Below are positions 16,837 to 25,426 of a stretch of 33,872 nt of DNA, piece by piece (positions within the stretch are counted from its first letter, which is position 1; the number at the start of each line of letters is the position of its first letter). The stretch covers positions 1-33,872 of the forward strand of contig JAFTQM010000099.1 in NCBI GenBank assembly GCA_017462755.1, read 5' to 3'. The stretch is from Lachnospiraceae bacterium. Lineage in GTDB: Bacteria > Bacillota > Clostridia > Lachnospirales > Lachnospiraceae. The notes below the pieces were generated by a model. That model had not been told where the DNA came from. It saw nothing but the letters and a program-made list of their open reading frames with translations, and made no database searches. The position numbers were made by a program, and so were the translations under genes.

Positions 16837-18678
16837 CTACTTCGCTCCCATCTGCGTTTCATAAATTTCTCGATAGATTTCACAAGTTTCCAGCAATGCT
16901 TCGTGGCTGCCGTAGCCCACCATCTCGCCATCCTCTAACACCAAAATGTGATCCATGCTCATGACCGAGCTGACCCGCTGCGCAATCATCACAATCGTTG
17001 TATCTGCATAATTCTTACGGATTGCCTGCCGAATCGCCGCATCCGTCTTATAATCCAATGCCGAGGAGGAATCGTCCAAAATCAATATCTCCGGCTGCCC
17101 TGCCAAGGCTCTGGCAATCAGCAGACGCTGCTTCTGTCCACCGCTCAAGTTGCCGCCGCGAATCGCCGCCTCATGTGCAAAGCCGCCATCCTTTTCCATG
17201 ATATAATCATAAGCACATGCATCCTTTGCCGCGCGCTGCATCTGCGCCTCGCTAATCTCCCTGCCAAAGCAGATATTTTCCTGTAACGTATCGTTGAATA
17301 CCGTATCATTCTGAAATGCCACACCAAACTTTGCGCGCAGCTCCTGCACAGAATACGAGCGCACATCCCGGTCATCAATAATGACCGCACCGGACGTTAC
17401 ATCATAAAAACGCATCAGCAGCTGGACAATCGTCGATTTTCCGCTGCCGGTCGACCCCAAGATACCCAGACTCTCTCCCGGCGCAATCGCAAAATTCAGT
17501 TTTTTCAGGCATAGCTTCTCCGTATCACAGACATTCTCCGCACTGCTTGACAACGCCTCCCCAGCTTCTTTTGCCGCATTCGCGCGTCCTGCGTGATACC
17601 CGAAGGAAACATTTCGGAATGCCAGTCGAATGCCCGGCTGGTTCACAGGCTGCTCCCTATCCGCATCCCGTACCGCCTTGGTATCGGCACTTGCGTGCTC
17701 TCCTGCTGCCGGAAGCTCCTCCAACACCGGAAGCTCCTCTTTTGCCGCAAGCACCAGCTCAATACGATTTGCCGAGGCTGTTGCCTTCGAAATATCCACA
17801 AACACTCTGGTAATCGCCATCATCGCATTGAGAATCATTGTAAAATAGGATAAAAACGCAACAATCTTTCCCGGCATTGAGGCTCCCGAATTTACCCGGT
17901 ATGCCCCCACAATCACGATTGCGGTCAGACCGAGATTTAAAATCAAATTCATCATCGGACTGGAAATCGCCATCGTACTGCCGGCCTTAAACTCGTTGCC
18001 CGCCAGTTCCTCGTTGCCTCTCTGAAAACGCTGATACTCATATTCGGTCTTTGAGAGTGCCTTGACCACACGGATACCGCTGATATTTTCCCGCATCACC
18101 CGTACCAGTCCATCCACCGATTGGGACACCTGTGTATACAGTGGGATACCGCGCTTAGACACCCGGTAAACCACCACTGCCAGTAACGGCAGCGTTGCCA
18201 CCAATACAAACGTTAACACCGGCTCCAGCGTAAAGGTAATAATCACTCCACCCACCAGAATAATCGGGGCGCGCACTCCGATTCGCTGGATTCGTCCAAT
18301 CATCGAATGCACATTGTAGCTGTCCGAGGTCAGCCGCGAAATCAACGACGGAATCCCAAACCCATCGGTCTGCGCACCGGACAGATACATAATTTTCTCA
18401 AACAAATCATGCCTTACCACCTCAATCGCATCTCGCGCCACCTTCGATGCCATACGGTTCGCCTTGACATTCAGGGTACGCGCCAGTACCGCCAGCACAA
18501 TCATAACCAGTCCCCACCAAAGCACCAGAGAAATCTCTCCCATCGGCACCACCGTGTCCAGTATGTAAGCCAATACCCACGGCAATCCCAAATCCGCAAA
18601 GGTACCTAACACCTTTATGATAAAACCAATCAACATTCCGAAGCGGTGCGGCTTCAGATAACGAAATATCATCCCCAT
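16837..18678 (-). CDS. Heterodimeric ABC exporter subunit, degenerate type (TM287-like)
   Basis: A 613-residue half-transporter with six membrane helices and an ATPase domain. Walker A is GSTGSGKST (408-416) and the signature is intact (LSGGQ, 511-515). The catalytic Glu after Walker B is Asp (ILDDSSSALD, Asp536) and the switch His is Gln (IAQRVSS). These changes are the known mark of the degenerate ATP site in heterodimeric exporters. A linker rich in Glu and Ala (about 315-385) precedes and interrupts the start of the ATPase domain. The start is the ATG with GGAG 6 nt upstream (MGMIFRYLKPH); a GTG at 18720 has no ribosome site. The partner follows after 2 nt. Confidence 0.92.
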   Translation of the reverse strand: MGMIFRYLKPHRFGMLIGFIIKVLGTFADLGLPWVLAYILDTVVPMGEISLVLWWGLVMIVLAVLARTLNVKANRMASKVARDAIEVVRHDLFEKIMYLSGAQTDGFGIPSLISRLTSDSYNVHSMIGRIQRIGVRAPIILVGGVIITFTLEPVLTFVLVATLPLLAVVVYRVSKRGIPLYTQVSQSVDGLVRVMRENISGIRVVKALSKTEYEYQRFQRGNEELAGNEFKAGSTMAISSPMMNLILNLGLTAIVIVGAYRVNSGASMPGKIVAFLSYFTMILNAMMAITRVFVDISKATASANRIELVLAAKEELPVLEELPAAGEHASADTKAVRDADREQPVNQPGIRLAFRNVSFGYHAGRANAAKEAGEALSSSAENVCDTEKLCLKKLNFAIAPGESLGILGSTGSGKSTIVQLLMRFYDVTSGAVIIDDRDVRSYSVQELRAKFGVAFQNDTVFNDTLQENICFGREISEAQMQRAAKDACAYDYIMEKDGGFAHEAAIRGGNLSGGQKQRLLIARALAGQPEILILDDSSSALDYKTDAAIRQAIRKNYADTTIVMIAQRVSSVMSMDHILVLEDGEMVGYGSHEALLETCEIYREIYETQMGAK

Positions 18679-18755
18679 TGTATTCTCCATTCTGATAAAA
18701 AGGCGTTTGCTCTTTCCCACTTCTGTAAGCAGCTGTTTTCCTTCAACTTAAAACG

Positions 18756-18781
18756 AGGGAATGACTTTCACGTCATTCCCT
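18756..18781 (-). terminator. Terminator of the BlaI/M56 operon
   Basis: AGGGAATGAC (18756-18765) pairs perfectly with GTCATTCCCT (18772-18781) around 6 nt. On the minus strand CGTTTTAAGTT follows. It lies 104 nt after the M56 gene stop and before the ABC exporter start. Confidence 0.7.
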
Positions 18782-18884
18782 GCGAAATCAATTTTTATTA
18801 TATCGAAAATCCATGGGGTTTTCAATTCTTTTTTCCGCCGCCAACCTTACCTTGGCTGTCAACCAATCCGCTTACTCGATTGCA

Positions 18885-21635
18885 TCATCCCGCCGTTGAA
18901 AATCCCTCAAACACCTCCCTTGCATCCTTTCCGCCATTTATCTTATTCTCAACCTGCCAGCCGGACACATAGTGTACCCAGCCTTCGCTGCCGTCCTCGG
19001 CGACCAGATACGTCCACTCGTAGCCATCCGTTTTGGTCAGCCACACCTTTTGCGGCGCGACCCGTACAAAATCGCTCTCCATGCTGCGCTCTGCAAAAAA
19101 GGATATCTCCTCACAAAGTGTCAGCGTAATCTCCTGCTCGATTTCGTATTCCTGTTCTACAATGACTAAACGATCCTGCTCATCAAGCTTCATCTGCGTT
19201 ACCAGACTCATCTGCTCCAGCGGACGGATGAAATTTCTGCAAAGAATCGTTCCATCCTCTAGGAATATCGGGTTAATGATACTCGGCTCGGAGTAAGAAA
19301 AATTGACATAACCGATGTTATAAAGTTTTGTACCGTCACAATGAAATACTCCACAATCGCCACCGGAACCATCCGCCGGGAAAATCAGCTCCAGCATGCC
19401 GTCCTTAGAATCAATATCAATCAGCCACCAGTCAGCCTGATATTCTACTCCCATCGCCGAGTCCACGACATAAGGAGATATCTTTCCATTCACAAAGACA
19501 CCCCACTTGCTGATGTGAAGCTGCTCCTGCACACCATCCCCATTCAAATCAATCAGATAGCCCTTGCCCGGCTCATTCCGAATGGTCATTGGATTGGTTA
19601 CCTTCAATTCCTCATATACAATCGGCTCTGTTCGTGCCTGCTCATGCAGCTCTGCCGTCCGAATCCTCTCTAATCCCAAATAGTCCAACCACTCCACATT
19701 ATGGCGAATGGTTAACAGCTTTCCTTCGGAATCATATGTCACATAGGTTCCCTGTGCCGGCTTTTCCGTCGTCAGATAACGATACCGTGCTGCCTCTGCA
19801 GCCTCTACTGCCTCCACGCATTTGGCAGGATACATCGGCGGCTCCGCTTCATAGCTCTCCGTCGTATGCGTACTTGCCAAAAACTTAAAATGCGTCTCGT
19901 CCTCATAGTAAATCGCCACATGCGGCGCAAATACATCCGGTATACCAACCGCCTCTACCAGATTTGTTTCTTCATCATACTGCATCGGGAAGAGTCCGGT
20001 ATACCACTCCGCCGCATATTTCTCTGCTGCCTCAAGCGTATCCGCTGCACTGCTGGTTCGCAATACTCCATCCACATCATAGGAATAAACCATCTGCGCC
20101 TTTGGCTCCCCCAGTCCGGCAATGATTGTGGCATTTGCTTCTGCCCTTTCAATCCTTGCAAGCCACTCCTGCTTCCAGCTCTCCACCTTTTCTTCCGCAT
20201 CATAGTAAATACCGCCCGCCAGTACCATATAATGTCCGGCATCGGTAAAGTAAATCACCGAGCCCGGCTCCATCCGATCCGGGATTACCTTCGTCGTATA
20301 CATTCCGGTATCATCCTGCACCTGCACTGTCATATCCGCTACGATGGCTCTTGCAGCTGCCGCCGCTTCATCGGCTGCCTGCTGATTTGGTACAACAGCC
20401 TCATTCCCGGATACACTACTCTCACCCTGCTTATTCGTATCGTCAGACTCCTCTGTCTTCGGACTGAGTGAAAATCCGATACTCAAGCCCACGCAAAGCA
20501 CCACCGAGCAAAGCAGCACCCAAAAACCCGGCTTCCGATAATTCAACACCCCTTTGATACGACTCTTTACTCCTACCTCACCGAACGCTAACGGTATCCC
20601 AATCACATACTTTGTCTTCGTCACATGCGGTGCAATACTGCTTTGCAACAATACCTGCGCATAGTTCTTCTTCTCCTGCTCTCCGAAAGTACGTACTACC
20701 CGCTCATCACACGCCAGCTCGATATCTCTGCCCAGCAGCACATATGCCACCCAGACAAACGGTGAAAACCAGTACACTGCTAACACCAGATAACCAATCA
20801 GCTTTGTGATATGGTCCTTTCTCGCAATATGCGCCCGCTCATGCGCAAGCACACAGCTGCGCTCCTGTCCCTTCAAGGAAAACGGCAGATAAATCCTTGC
20901 TCTTACTCCCATCAAAAACGGTGTATCAATCCGGTCACTCAGCCAGATATTCTCCTCTTCATGTACTGCATCCCGCAGTCTCATGCGCATCCGTACATAG
21001 GAAATCAACCCATAGCCCAGCAAAATGACTGTACCAAACACCCATATAACTGCCAGCACCGAAACTACATTTACTTTTCCTTCTTCCTGCTTTCCGTTTA
21101 CTGTAACCGTACTTTTCTCCGCATCCGAACGGAGCATTTCTGATTGTCCAGCGGTCACTCCCCGATTGTCCGATGCCGCATCCTTCTGATTCGACGCTAC
21201 GCCCTCGTTGCTTTCCGGGTATACAGTTTCGACCTTTCCATCATCCTTTGCACCTTCCGCACCGACTACCGCTCCTGTCGTTCCACTATTTTTTGCATCG
21301 GCTGCCGTTCCGATTCCCTCATTGTTTTCCGTTTTGCTTCCTGCATAGCTTTCCGTATCGGCTTCTTCTTTGTATTCGCCGGTCTTTGAAACATTCTCTC
21401 CGGCCTCTGTCGCAGTCAACTCCTCCATCCAGCTTGCCGCCTTCTGCGGAATCAGACTGAAATTACTCTCGATACTTATCGGAATCATCAAACGCAATCC
21501 GGCAAATATCCACAAAACACAAATAACCTGTCTTGGTATCCGTCGAAACAAACCACGCACCAGCAAAATCGCTCCAATCATAAATGCCGCCGGAATACTC
21601 CATTCAACGAATTGTAAAAAAATCTGCTCCAGCAT
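18885..21635 (-). CDS. BlaR1-like M56 membrane metallopeptidase with long extracellular sensor
   Basis: About 916 residues. Two N-terminal membrane helices (about 5-28, 36-57) are followed by a low-complexity linker (about 75-187, rich in Glu, Gly, Ala, Ser, Thr). Then come a third helix (about 190-213) and the peptidase domain with the zinc motif HERAH (265-269) and the downstream ELACDE glutamate. A fourth helix (about 370-389) leads into roughly 520 residues presumably outside the cell. I do not see a penicillin-binding domain. That region contains DLNGDGVQEQL, like a calcium-binding repeat, and ends with an SH3-like stretch (WTYLVAEDGSEGWVHYVSGW). In BlaR1/MecR1 the peptidase leads to loss of the repressor after a signal; the signal here is unknown. 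ATG chosen (MLEQIFLQF); GGAG is 10 nt upstream and a TTG at 21674 is possible. Confidence 0.85.
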   Translation of the reverse strand: MLEQIFLQFVEWSIPAAFMIGAILLVRGLFRRIPRQVICVLWIFAGLRLMIPISIESNFSLIPQKAASWMEELTATEAGENVSKTGEYKEEADTESYAGSKTENNEGIGTAADAKNSGTTGAVVGAEGAKDDGKVETVYPESNEGVASNQKDAASDNRGVTAGQSEMLRSDAEKSTVTVNGKQEEGKVNVVSVLAVIWVFGTVILLGYGLISYVRMRMRLRDAVHEEENIWLSDRIDTPFLMGVRARIYLPFSLKGQERSCVLAHERAHIARKDHITKLIGYLVLAVYWFSPFVWVAYVLLGRDIELACDERVVRTFGEQEKKNYAQVLLQSSIAPHVTKTKYVIGIPLAFGEVGVKSRIKGVLNYRKPGFWVLLCSVVLCVGLSIGFSLSPKTEESDDTNKQGESSVSGNEAVVPNQQAADEAAAAARAIVADMTVQVQDDTGMYTTKVIPDRMEPGSVIYFTDAGHYMVLAGGIYYDAEEKVESWKQEWLARIERAEANATIIAGLGEPKAQMVYSYDVDGVLRTSSAADTLEAAEKYAAEWYTGLFPMQYDEETNLVEAVGIPDVFAPHVAIYYEDETHFKFLASTHTTESYEAEPPMYPAKCVEAVEAAEAARYRYLTTEKPAQGTYVTYDSEGKLLTIRHNVEWLDYLGLERIRTAELHEQARTEPIVYEELKVTNPMTIRNEPGKGYLIDLNGDGVQEQLHISKWGVFVNGKISPYVVDSAMGVEYQADWWLIDIDSKDGMLELIFPADGSGGDCGVFHCDGTKLYNIGYVNFSYSEPSIINPIFLEDGTILCRNFIRPLEQMSLVTQMKLDEQDRLVIVEQEYEIEQEITLTLCEEISFFAERSMESDFVRVAPQKVWLTKTDGYEWTYLVAEDGSEGWVHYVSGWQVENKINGGKDAREVFEGFSTAG

Positions 21636-21686
21636 CTCCCTTATTCTCCTTCCCATCCAAATCCATTCAGCCAACTGCTTTTGGTA

Positions 21687-22049
21687 TTATGCTTCCTTAT
21701 GTTCATCAATCATCTGATGCAGCATGGCAATCTCTGCTTCTCCCAGCTTCTTTCTTCTTGTAAATGCTGCGATAAACTGCGGCAGGGAACCACCAAAGGT
21801 ACGCTCCACCAGCTCGTCAATCTCTGCTTCCTGCACATCCTCCTGTGCCACCAAAGAACGCACCATCGTATTCTCATTGACCACCGCGCCCCGCTCCGTC
21901 AATCTGCGAATCACCGTATAGGTCGTCGCCTTGCTCCAACCAAGTCCTTCCTTACACAACCGTACCAGCTCGGTACTATTGACCGGCTCATGCTCCCATA
22001 AAATCTGCATAAACCGATACTCACTTTCAAATATCTTCGGCGTTGCCAT
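21687..22049 (-). CDS. BlaI/MecI-family transcriptional repressor
   Basis: A 120-residue winged-helix repressor. It begins TPKIFESEYRFMQILWEHEPVNSTELVRLCKEGLGWSKATTYTVIRRLTERGAV, the BlaI/MecI DNA-binding domain, and the C-terminal half is the dimerisation/cleavage region. It is expected to bind the paired palindromes in its own promoter and be inactivated through the M56 protein encoded 51 nt downstream. The start is MATPKIF, because GGAGG lies 5 nt upstream; the ATG at 22061 is part of that ribosome site. The regulated output could be only this operon or other genes elsewhere; no beta-lactamase is seen here. Confidence 0.94.
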   Translation of the reverse strand: MATPKIFESEYRFMQILWEHEPVNSTELVRLCKEGLGWSKATTYTVIRRLTERGAVVNENTMVRSLVAQEDVQEAEIDELVERTFGGSLPQFIAAFTRRKKLGEAEIAMLHQMIDEHKEA

Positions 22050-22077
22050 AAATACCTCCATTTCTATAGAACCAAAG

Positions 22078-22131
22078 GTTTAATCCGTTAAACTCTATGT
22101 GTAGTTTAACAGATTAAACCTTTCATGTCAA
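22078..22131 (-). promoter_or_regulatory. blaI promoter with two 16-bp palindromic operators
   Basis: On the minus strand TTGACA (22131-22126) and TAAACT (22108-22103) are 17 nt apart. Two palindromes of the form GTTTAA-N4-TTAAAC lie at 22104-22119, covering the -10 and spacer, and at 22078-22093, just downstream. Their centres are 26 bp apart. They also mirror each other as 21-nt arms with one mismatch. This is the layout expected for cooperative BlaI-type dimers. Confidence 0.8.
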
Positions 22132-22176
22132 GACATTTTCTTAAAATTTTCTATGCCCTATGTACTGTAGCACTCC

Positions 22177-23994
22177 TTAAATTACACTTTCCAAATAAGC
22201 GCGATACATGATATCCAGTCTGCCTTCACTGACAATATAGCTCATTTCCTTTTTTAATCTGGCAGAGTTTTCAATAACCTCGACCAAATCCGGATTGTAC
22301 CGTACACCCTTTCCTTCTACTAATTCCCCTAACACCTCCTCCAGTGTTTTGGCTTTTTTATAATTTCTTCCCAGATGGTCCGTCGCTGCATCAATACAAT
22401 CACAAATTGTAATCAGGTCAATGACCATTCGATAAGGGGACTTCGTATTATCAAAGGAAACCGGATAACCACCTTCCCCATTGTAAAACTTATGATGCCC
22501 CAATACGACATCCCGGTATTTCATCAAATCCGAATCTTGTTCAATCATCTCCGCTCCGTACACCGGATGCTGTTTGATACCGTTAAATTCTCTATCCCAA
22601 AGACGTCTTCCCTGTGTATTCACAATATCGGTAATTCTCGTCTTGCCCACATCATGTAACAATGCACACTGCTTTACAAAGCTAACCAAATCATCCCTCT
22701 GTAAGCCGCCAATACCTTCAAACAGCTCCGGCCGCTTGCGCTTCGTTTCCTTGCACAGCGCCTCTGCCAAATGCGCTACCATTACCGAATGCAAATAGGT
22801 CGGCAGCTGTCTTCTTACCAGCAGCTGAAACAGACACTCTTCCTTCTCATCCTGTGACTCCATATATTTAATGACCTTAAAACACCATTCCGTCATAACG
22901 CCATTCACAAACGGAGCCGCATATTTTCTCATCTTGTCATACCAGGTTTCCTGCGTCAGTCTTCTCAAAATCCCCATCACTCTTCTGCTTTTTTCCTCAT
23001 CGATACCAAGGCACAACCACCGCTCTATTGTCAGCGGCGCATTCATCACAAAATACAAATCCTCCTCCGTCATCTCCTGACCTTCCGGACAACGCTTTAA
23101 TTTTTCAAGGTAAAAAGCAAGATAGACATCTACAATCTCTTCCAACGCCATATTTTGTTGCAGCATCTGCGCATGCAGATACGCTGCATATACTTCACTG
23201 TTAATCTCATAAATGTCCTGCTGTGTTGCCATTTCCTCCTGATAGCTTTTTTCCGCTACCTGACAAAATGCTTTTTTCGTTTCCTCGCTGCTATCCTCTA
23301 TTACCTCTTCGATAATCAGCCATTCTTCCCTGATTCTCTTGACAATCCCTACAATCTCTTCATTCTCCCCATCCAGCGCCTGTACCTCATTGCTCTCCCA
23401 GAATTCTTTTGCCTCAACATAATGCCGGTAGGATTCATCCGGACCTATGGATTTATTCGCAAGTGCAGATACGATCAAATTGTAATATGTTCCCCATATT
23501 CTTCGCCTGCCATCCGCATCCAATTGGCTATAGTTTTCTTTGTAGCTTAAAATTTTATAAGTAAAGGACTCGTCCCGTTTCAAGCATCCTTCTCTGCGGT
23601 TCTGCACCTCGTTCAATTCATAATACGCTGCTCCGTAAAGAAACAACAGCTTGGAAACCTCATGTCGCTCCTCATAAAAAGCAATCAACTTCGATATCAT
23701 GGGTAATAGCACCTGACAATCATCATAGCCGTCCCAATACATGCTGTGACATTCTTCATAAAGAAGTTTAGCATCCTTCTCGTTCAGCGGAAGCTCCAGC
23801 CATTGTTCCAGTGCGGTTATCAATTCTCCATTCTCATTGTACATTCTTTGATTTTCCAACGCTCTGTTTTGCAGACAGGCAAGCCACTCTTCCTTTTCCT
23901 GGTCCATCAGCAAAAGCTCATCCAACTCCCTTTGCCGGTCCATGTTCTCTTTATATTTCTTTAACACATCCTGAATACAAAAGTTTTCTGTCAT
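22177..23994 (-). CDS. HD-GYP-type phosphohydrolase with helical (TPR-like) N-terminal half
   Basis: A 605-residue soluble protein. Residues 1-395 are helical, with regularly spaced aromatic and Leu residues suggestive of TPR-like repeats; I recognise no named sensory domain. The C-terminal part is an HD domain of the HD-GYP group: His408, HD at 447-448 (LLHDVGKTRITD), His476 (KQHPVYGAEMIE), His500-His501 (GHHKFYNGEGGYP) and Asp532 (CDCIDAATD). Such domains hydrolyse cyclic di-GMP or related signals. The GYP triad is seen as GGYP with a changed preceding pattern. No receiver domain is attached. ATG start with GAGGTGA. Single gene with its own promoter; the actual substrate is inference. Confidence 0.82.
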   Translation of the reverse strand: MTENFCIQDVLKKYKENMDRQRELDELLLMDQEKEEWLACLQNRALENQRMYNENGELITALEQWLELPLNEKDAKLLYEECHSMYWDGYDDCQVLLPMISKLIAFYEERHEVSKLLFLYGAAYYELNEVQNRREGCLKRDESFTYKILSYKENYSQLDADGRRRIWGTYYNLIVSALANKSIGPDESYRHYVEAKEFWESNEVQALDGENEEIVGIVKRIREEWLIIEEVIEDSSEETKKAFCQVAEKSYQEEMATQQDIYEINSEVYAAYLHAQMLQQNMALEEIVDVYLAFYLEKLKRCPEGQEMTEEDLYFVMNAPLTIERWLCLGIDEEKSRRVMGILRRLTQETWYDKMRKYAAPFVNGVMTEWCFKVIKYMESQDEKEECLFQLLVRRQLPTYLHSVMVAHLAEALCKETKRKRPELFEGIGGLQRDDLVSFVKQCALLHDVGKTRITDIVNTQGRRLWDREFNGIKQHPVYGAEMIEQDSDLMKYRDVVLGHHKFYNGEGGYPVSFDNTKSPYRMVIDLITICDCIDAATDHLGRNYKKAKTLEEVLGELVEGKGVRYNPDLVEVIENSARLKKEMSYIVSEGRLDIMYRAYLESVI

Positions 23995-24033
23995 AGAGTC
24001 ACCTCACGCAAAATTATCTGTAACTTTATCATC

Positions 24034-24062
24034 ATTATACTATATTTTCAATATCCAAGCAA
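24034..24062 (-). promoter_or_regulatory. Promoter of HD-GYP gene
   Basis: On the minus strand TTGCTT (24062-24057) and a perfect TATAAT (24039-24034) are 17 nt apart, 40 nt before the start codon. Confidence 0.65.
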
Positions 24063-24107
24063 TAAAAAAGAGTTTCCCCACAAAATATCACGTTGCCGTC
24101 CAATTAC

Positions 24108-24153
24108 AAAAGAGCTTCTGCGACACAACGAATTATGTCACAGAAGCTCTTTT
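24108..24153 (-). terminator. Terminator of serC-serA operon
   Basis: Arms of 18 nt (24108-24125 and 24136-24153) around a 10-nt loop. The single mismatch becomes a U-G pair on the minus-strand transcript, which agrees with the direction of serA. The stem ends in CTCTTTT. Confidence 0.85.
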
Positions 24154-24190
24154 ATCCCACCTATTCTACTTTATCTGCTCAGTAAGCTCA

Positions 24191-25354
24191 TTACTGAATT
24201 ACTCTTGCCTTTAATACGCCTTCGATTGCATTCAGCTTTTCTACGGTAGATGCGTCTACCTTTGCACATACATCCAGTACGGTGTAAGCGTAGTTACCAC
24301 GGCTCTTGTTGGTCATGTTCTCGATGTTAACGCCTACTGCTGCAAACGCACCGGTAAACTGGGTTAACATATTCGGAATATTCTTGTGGCAGATGCAGAC
24401 ACGCGCATCGGTCTGGCACTTTCCTGCATCCATTGCCGGATAGTTTACAGAATTTACAATATTACCGTTCTCAATAAACTCAACCACCTGCTTTACTGCC
24501 ATAACTGCACAGTTATCCTCGGACTCCTCGGTCGATGCACCAAGATGAGGGAATGCAATAACATTGTTCATGTTTGCAATCTTCTTGGTTGGGAAGTCGG
24601 TTACATACTTCGCTACCTTACCGGACTCCAGTGCCTCTCCCATATCGTCCTCGTTTACCAACAGGTCACGGGAAAAGTTCAGGATTACAACACCGTCCTT
24701 CATCATGGACAGGGAAGCCTTGTTGAACATACCCTTCGTATCATCAAGAAGCGGTACATGTACGGTAATATAATCACACTCTGCAAAAATCTCAGAGTTG
24801 GACTTTACGATTTCTACGTTTCTGGACAGATTCAGCGCGTTTGCTACGGAAAGGAACGGATCGCAGCCCATTACTTCCATGCCAAGGTGAGTCGCTGCAT
24901 TGGCAATCAGTACACCGATTGCACCAAGACCGATAACACCCAGCTTCTTGCCCTTTAACTCAGTACCTGCATACTTGGACTTTGCCTTCTCCATCGTCTT
25001 ACCGATGTTCTCATCGTCCTTGTTGTCTGCTACCCACTGCATACCGCCGCGGATATCACGAGCAGCCAAAAGCATACCTGCCAGTACCATTTCCTTTACA
25101 CCGTTTGCATTTGCACCCGGCGTATTGAATACTACGATACCCTGATCTGCGCACTTCTCAAGCGGAATATTGTTTACACCGGCACCTGCTCTTGCAATCG
25201 CAAGCAGCCCCTCCGGCAGCTCCAGCTCATGCATTGCAGCACTTCTTACCAGCACTGCCTCTGCTTCTGCCAAATTATCAGTTGTTCCAAAGGTATCCGG
25301 CAACAAATTCATGCCTACCTTTGCAATCGGATTTAAGCAATTTACCTTAATCAT
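24191..25354 (-). CDS. serA: D-3-phosphoglycerate dehydrogenase
   Basis: A 387-residue cytoplasmic NAD enzyme oxidising 3-phosphoglycerate to 3-phosphohydroxypyruvate, first step of serine synthesis. The Rossmann motif is GVIGLGAIGVLIA (about 138-150), the catalytic Arg is in LNFSRDLLV and the catalytic His in PHLGAST. The C-terminal ~75 residues form an ACT domain (ICHKNIPNMLTQFTGAFAAVGVNIENM) that may bind serine. It is the short form without the intervening domain of E. coli or B. subtilis long types. In the usual place of the helper Glu (DVFPTEP in E. coli) it has DFPTKK. ATG start with AGGAGG. Second gene after serC, 72 nt apart. Confidence 0.93.
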   Translation of the reverse strand: MIKVNCLNPIAKVGMNLLPDTFGTTDNLAEAEAVLVRSAAMHELELPEGLLAIARAGAGVNNIPLEKCADQGIVVFNTPGANANGVKEMVLAGMLLAARDIRGGMQWVADNKDDENIGKTMEKAKSKYAGTELKGKKLGVIGLGAIGVLIANAATHLGMEVMGCDPFLSVANALNLSRNVEIVKSNSEIFAECDYITVHVPLLDDTKGMFNKASLSMMKDGVVILNFSRDLLVNEDDMGEALESGKVAKYVTDFPTKKIANMNNVIAFPHLGASTEESEDNCAVMAVKQVVEFIENGNIVNSVNYPAMDAGKCQTDARVCICHKNIPNMLTQFTGAFAAVGVNIENMTNKSRGNYAYTVLDVCAKVDASTVEKLNAIEGVLKARVIQ

Positions 25355-25426
25355 CGTTATGACCTCCTATTTATCAGCTCGTATTCCGAACTGCTTTCCG
25401 CAATCCATTTGCGTATCACAAATGAA

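Noticed and set aside
18885-22131. Beta-lactam resistance locus
   Set aside because: BlaI and an M56 protein are present, but no beta-lactamase or penicillin-binding protein gene is nearby and the sensor does not look penicillin-binding.
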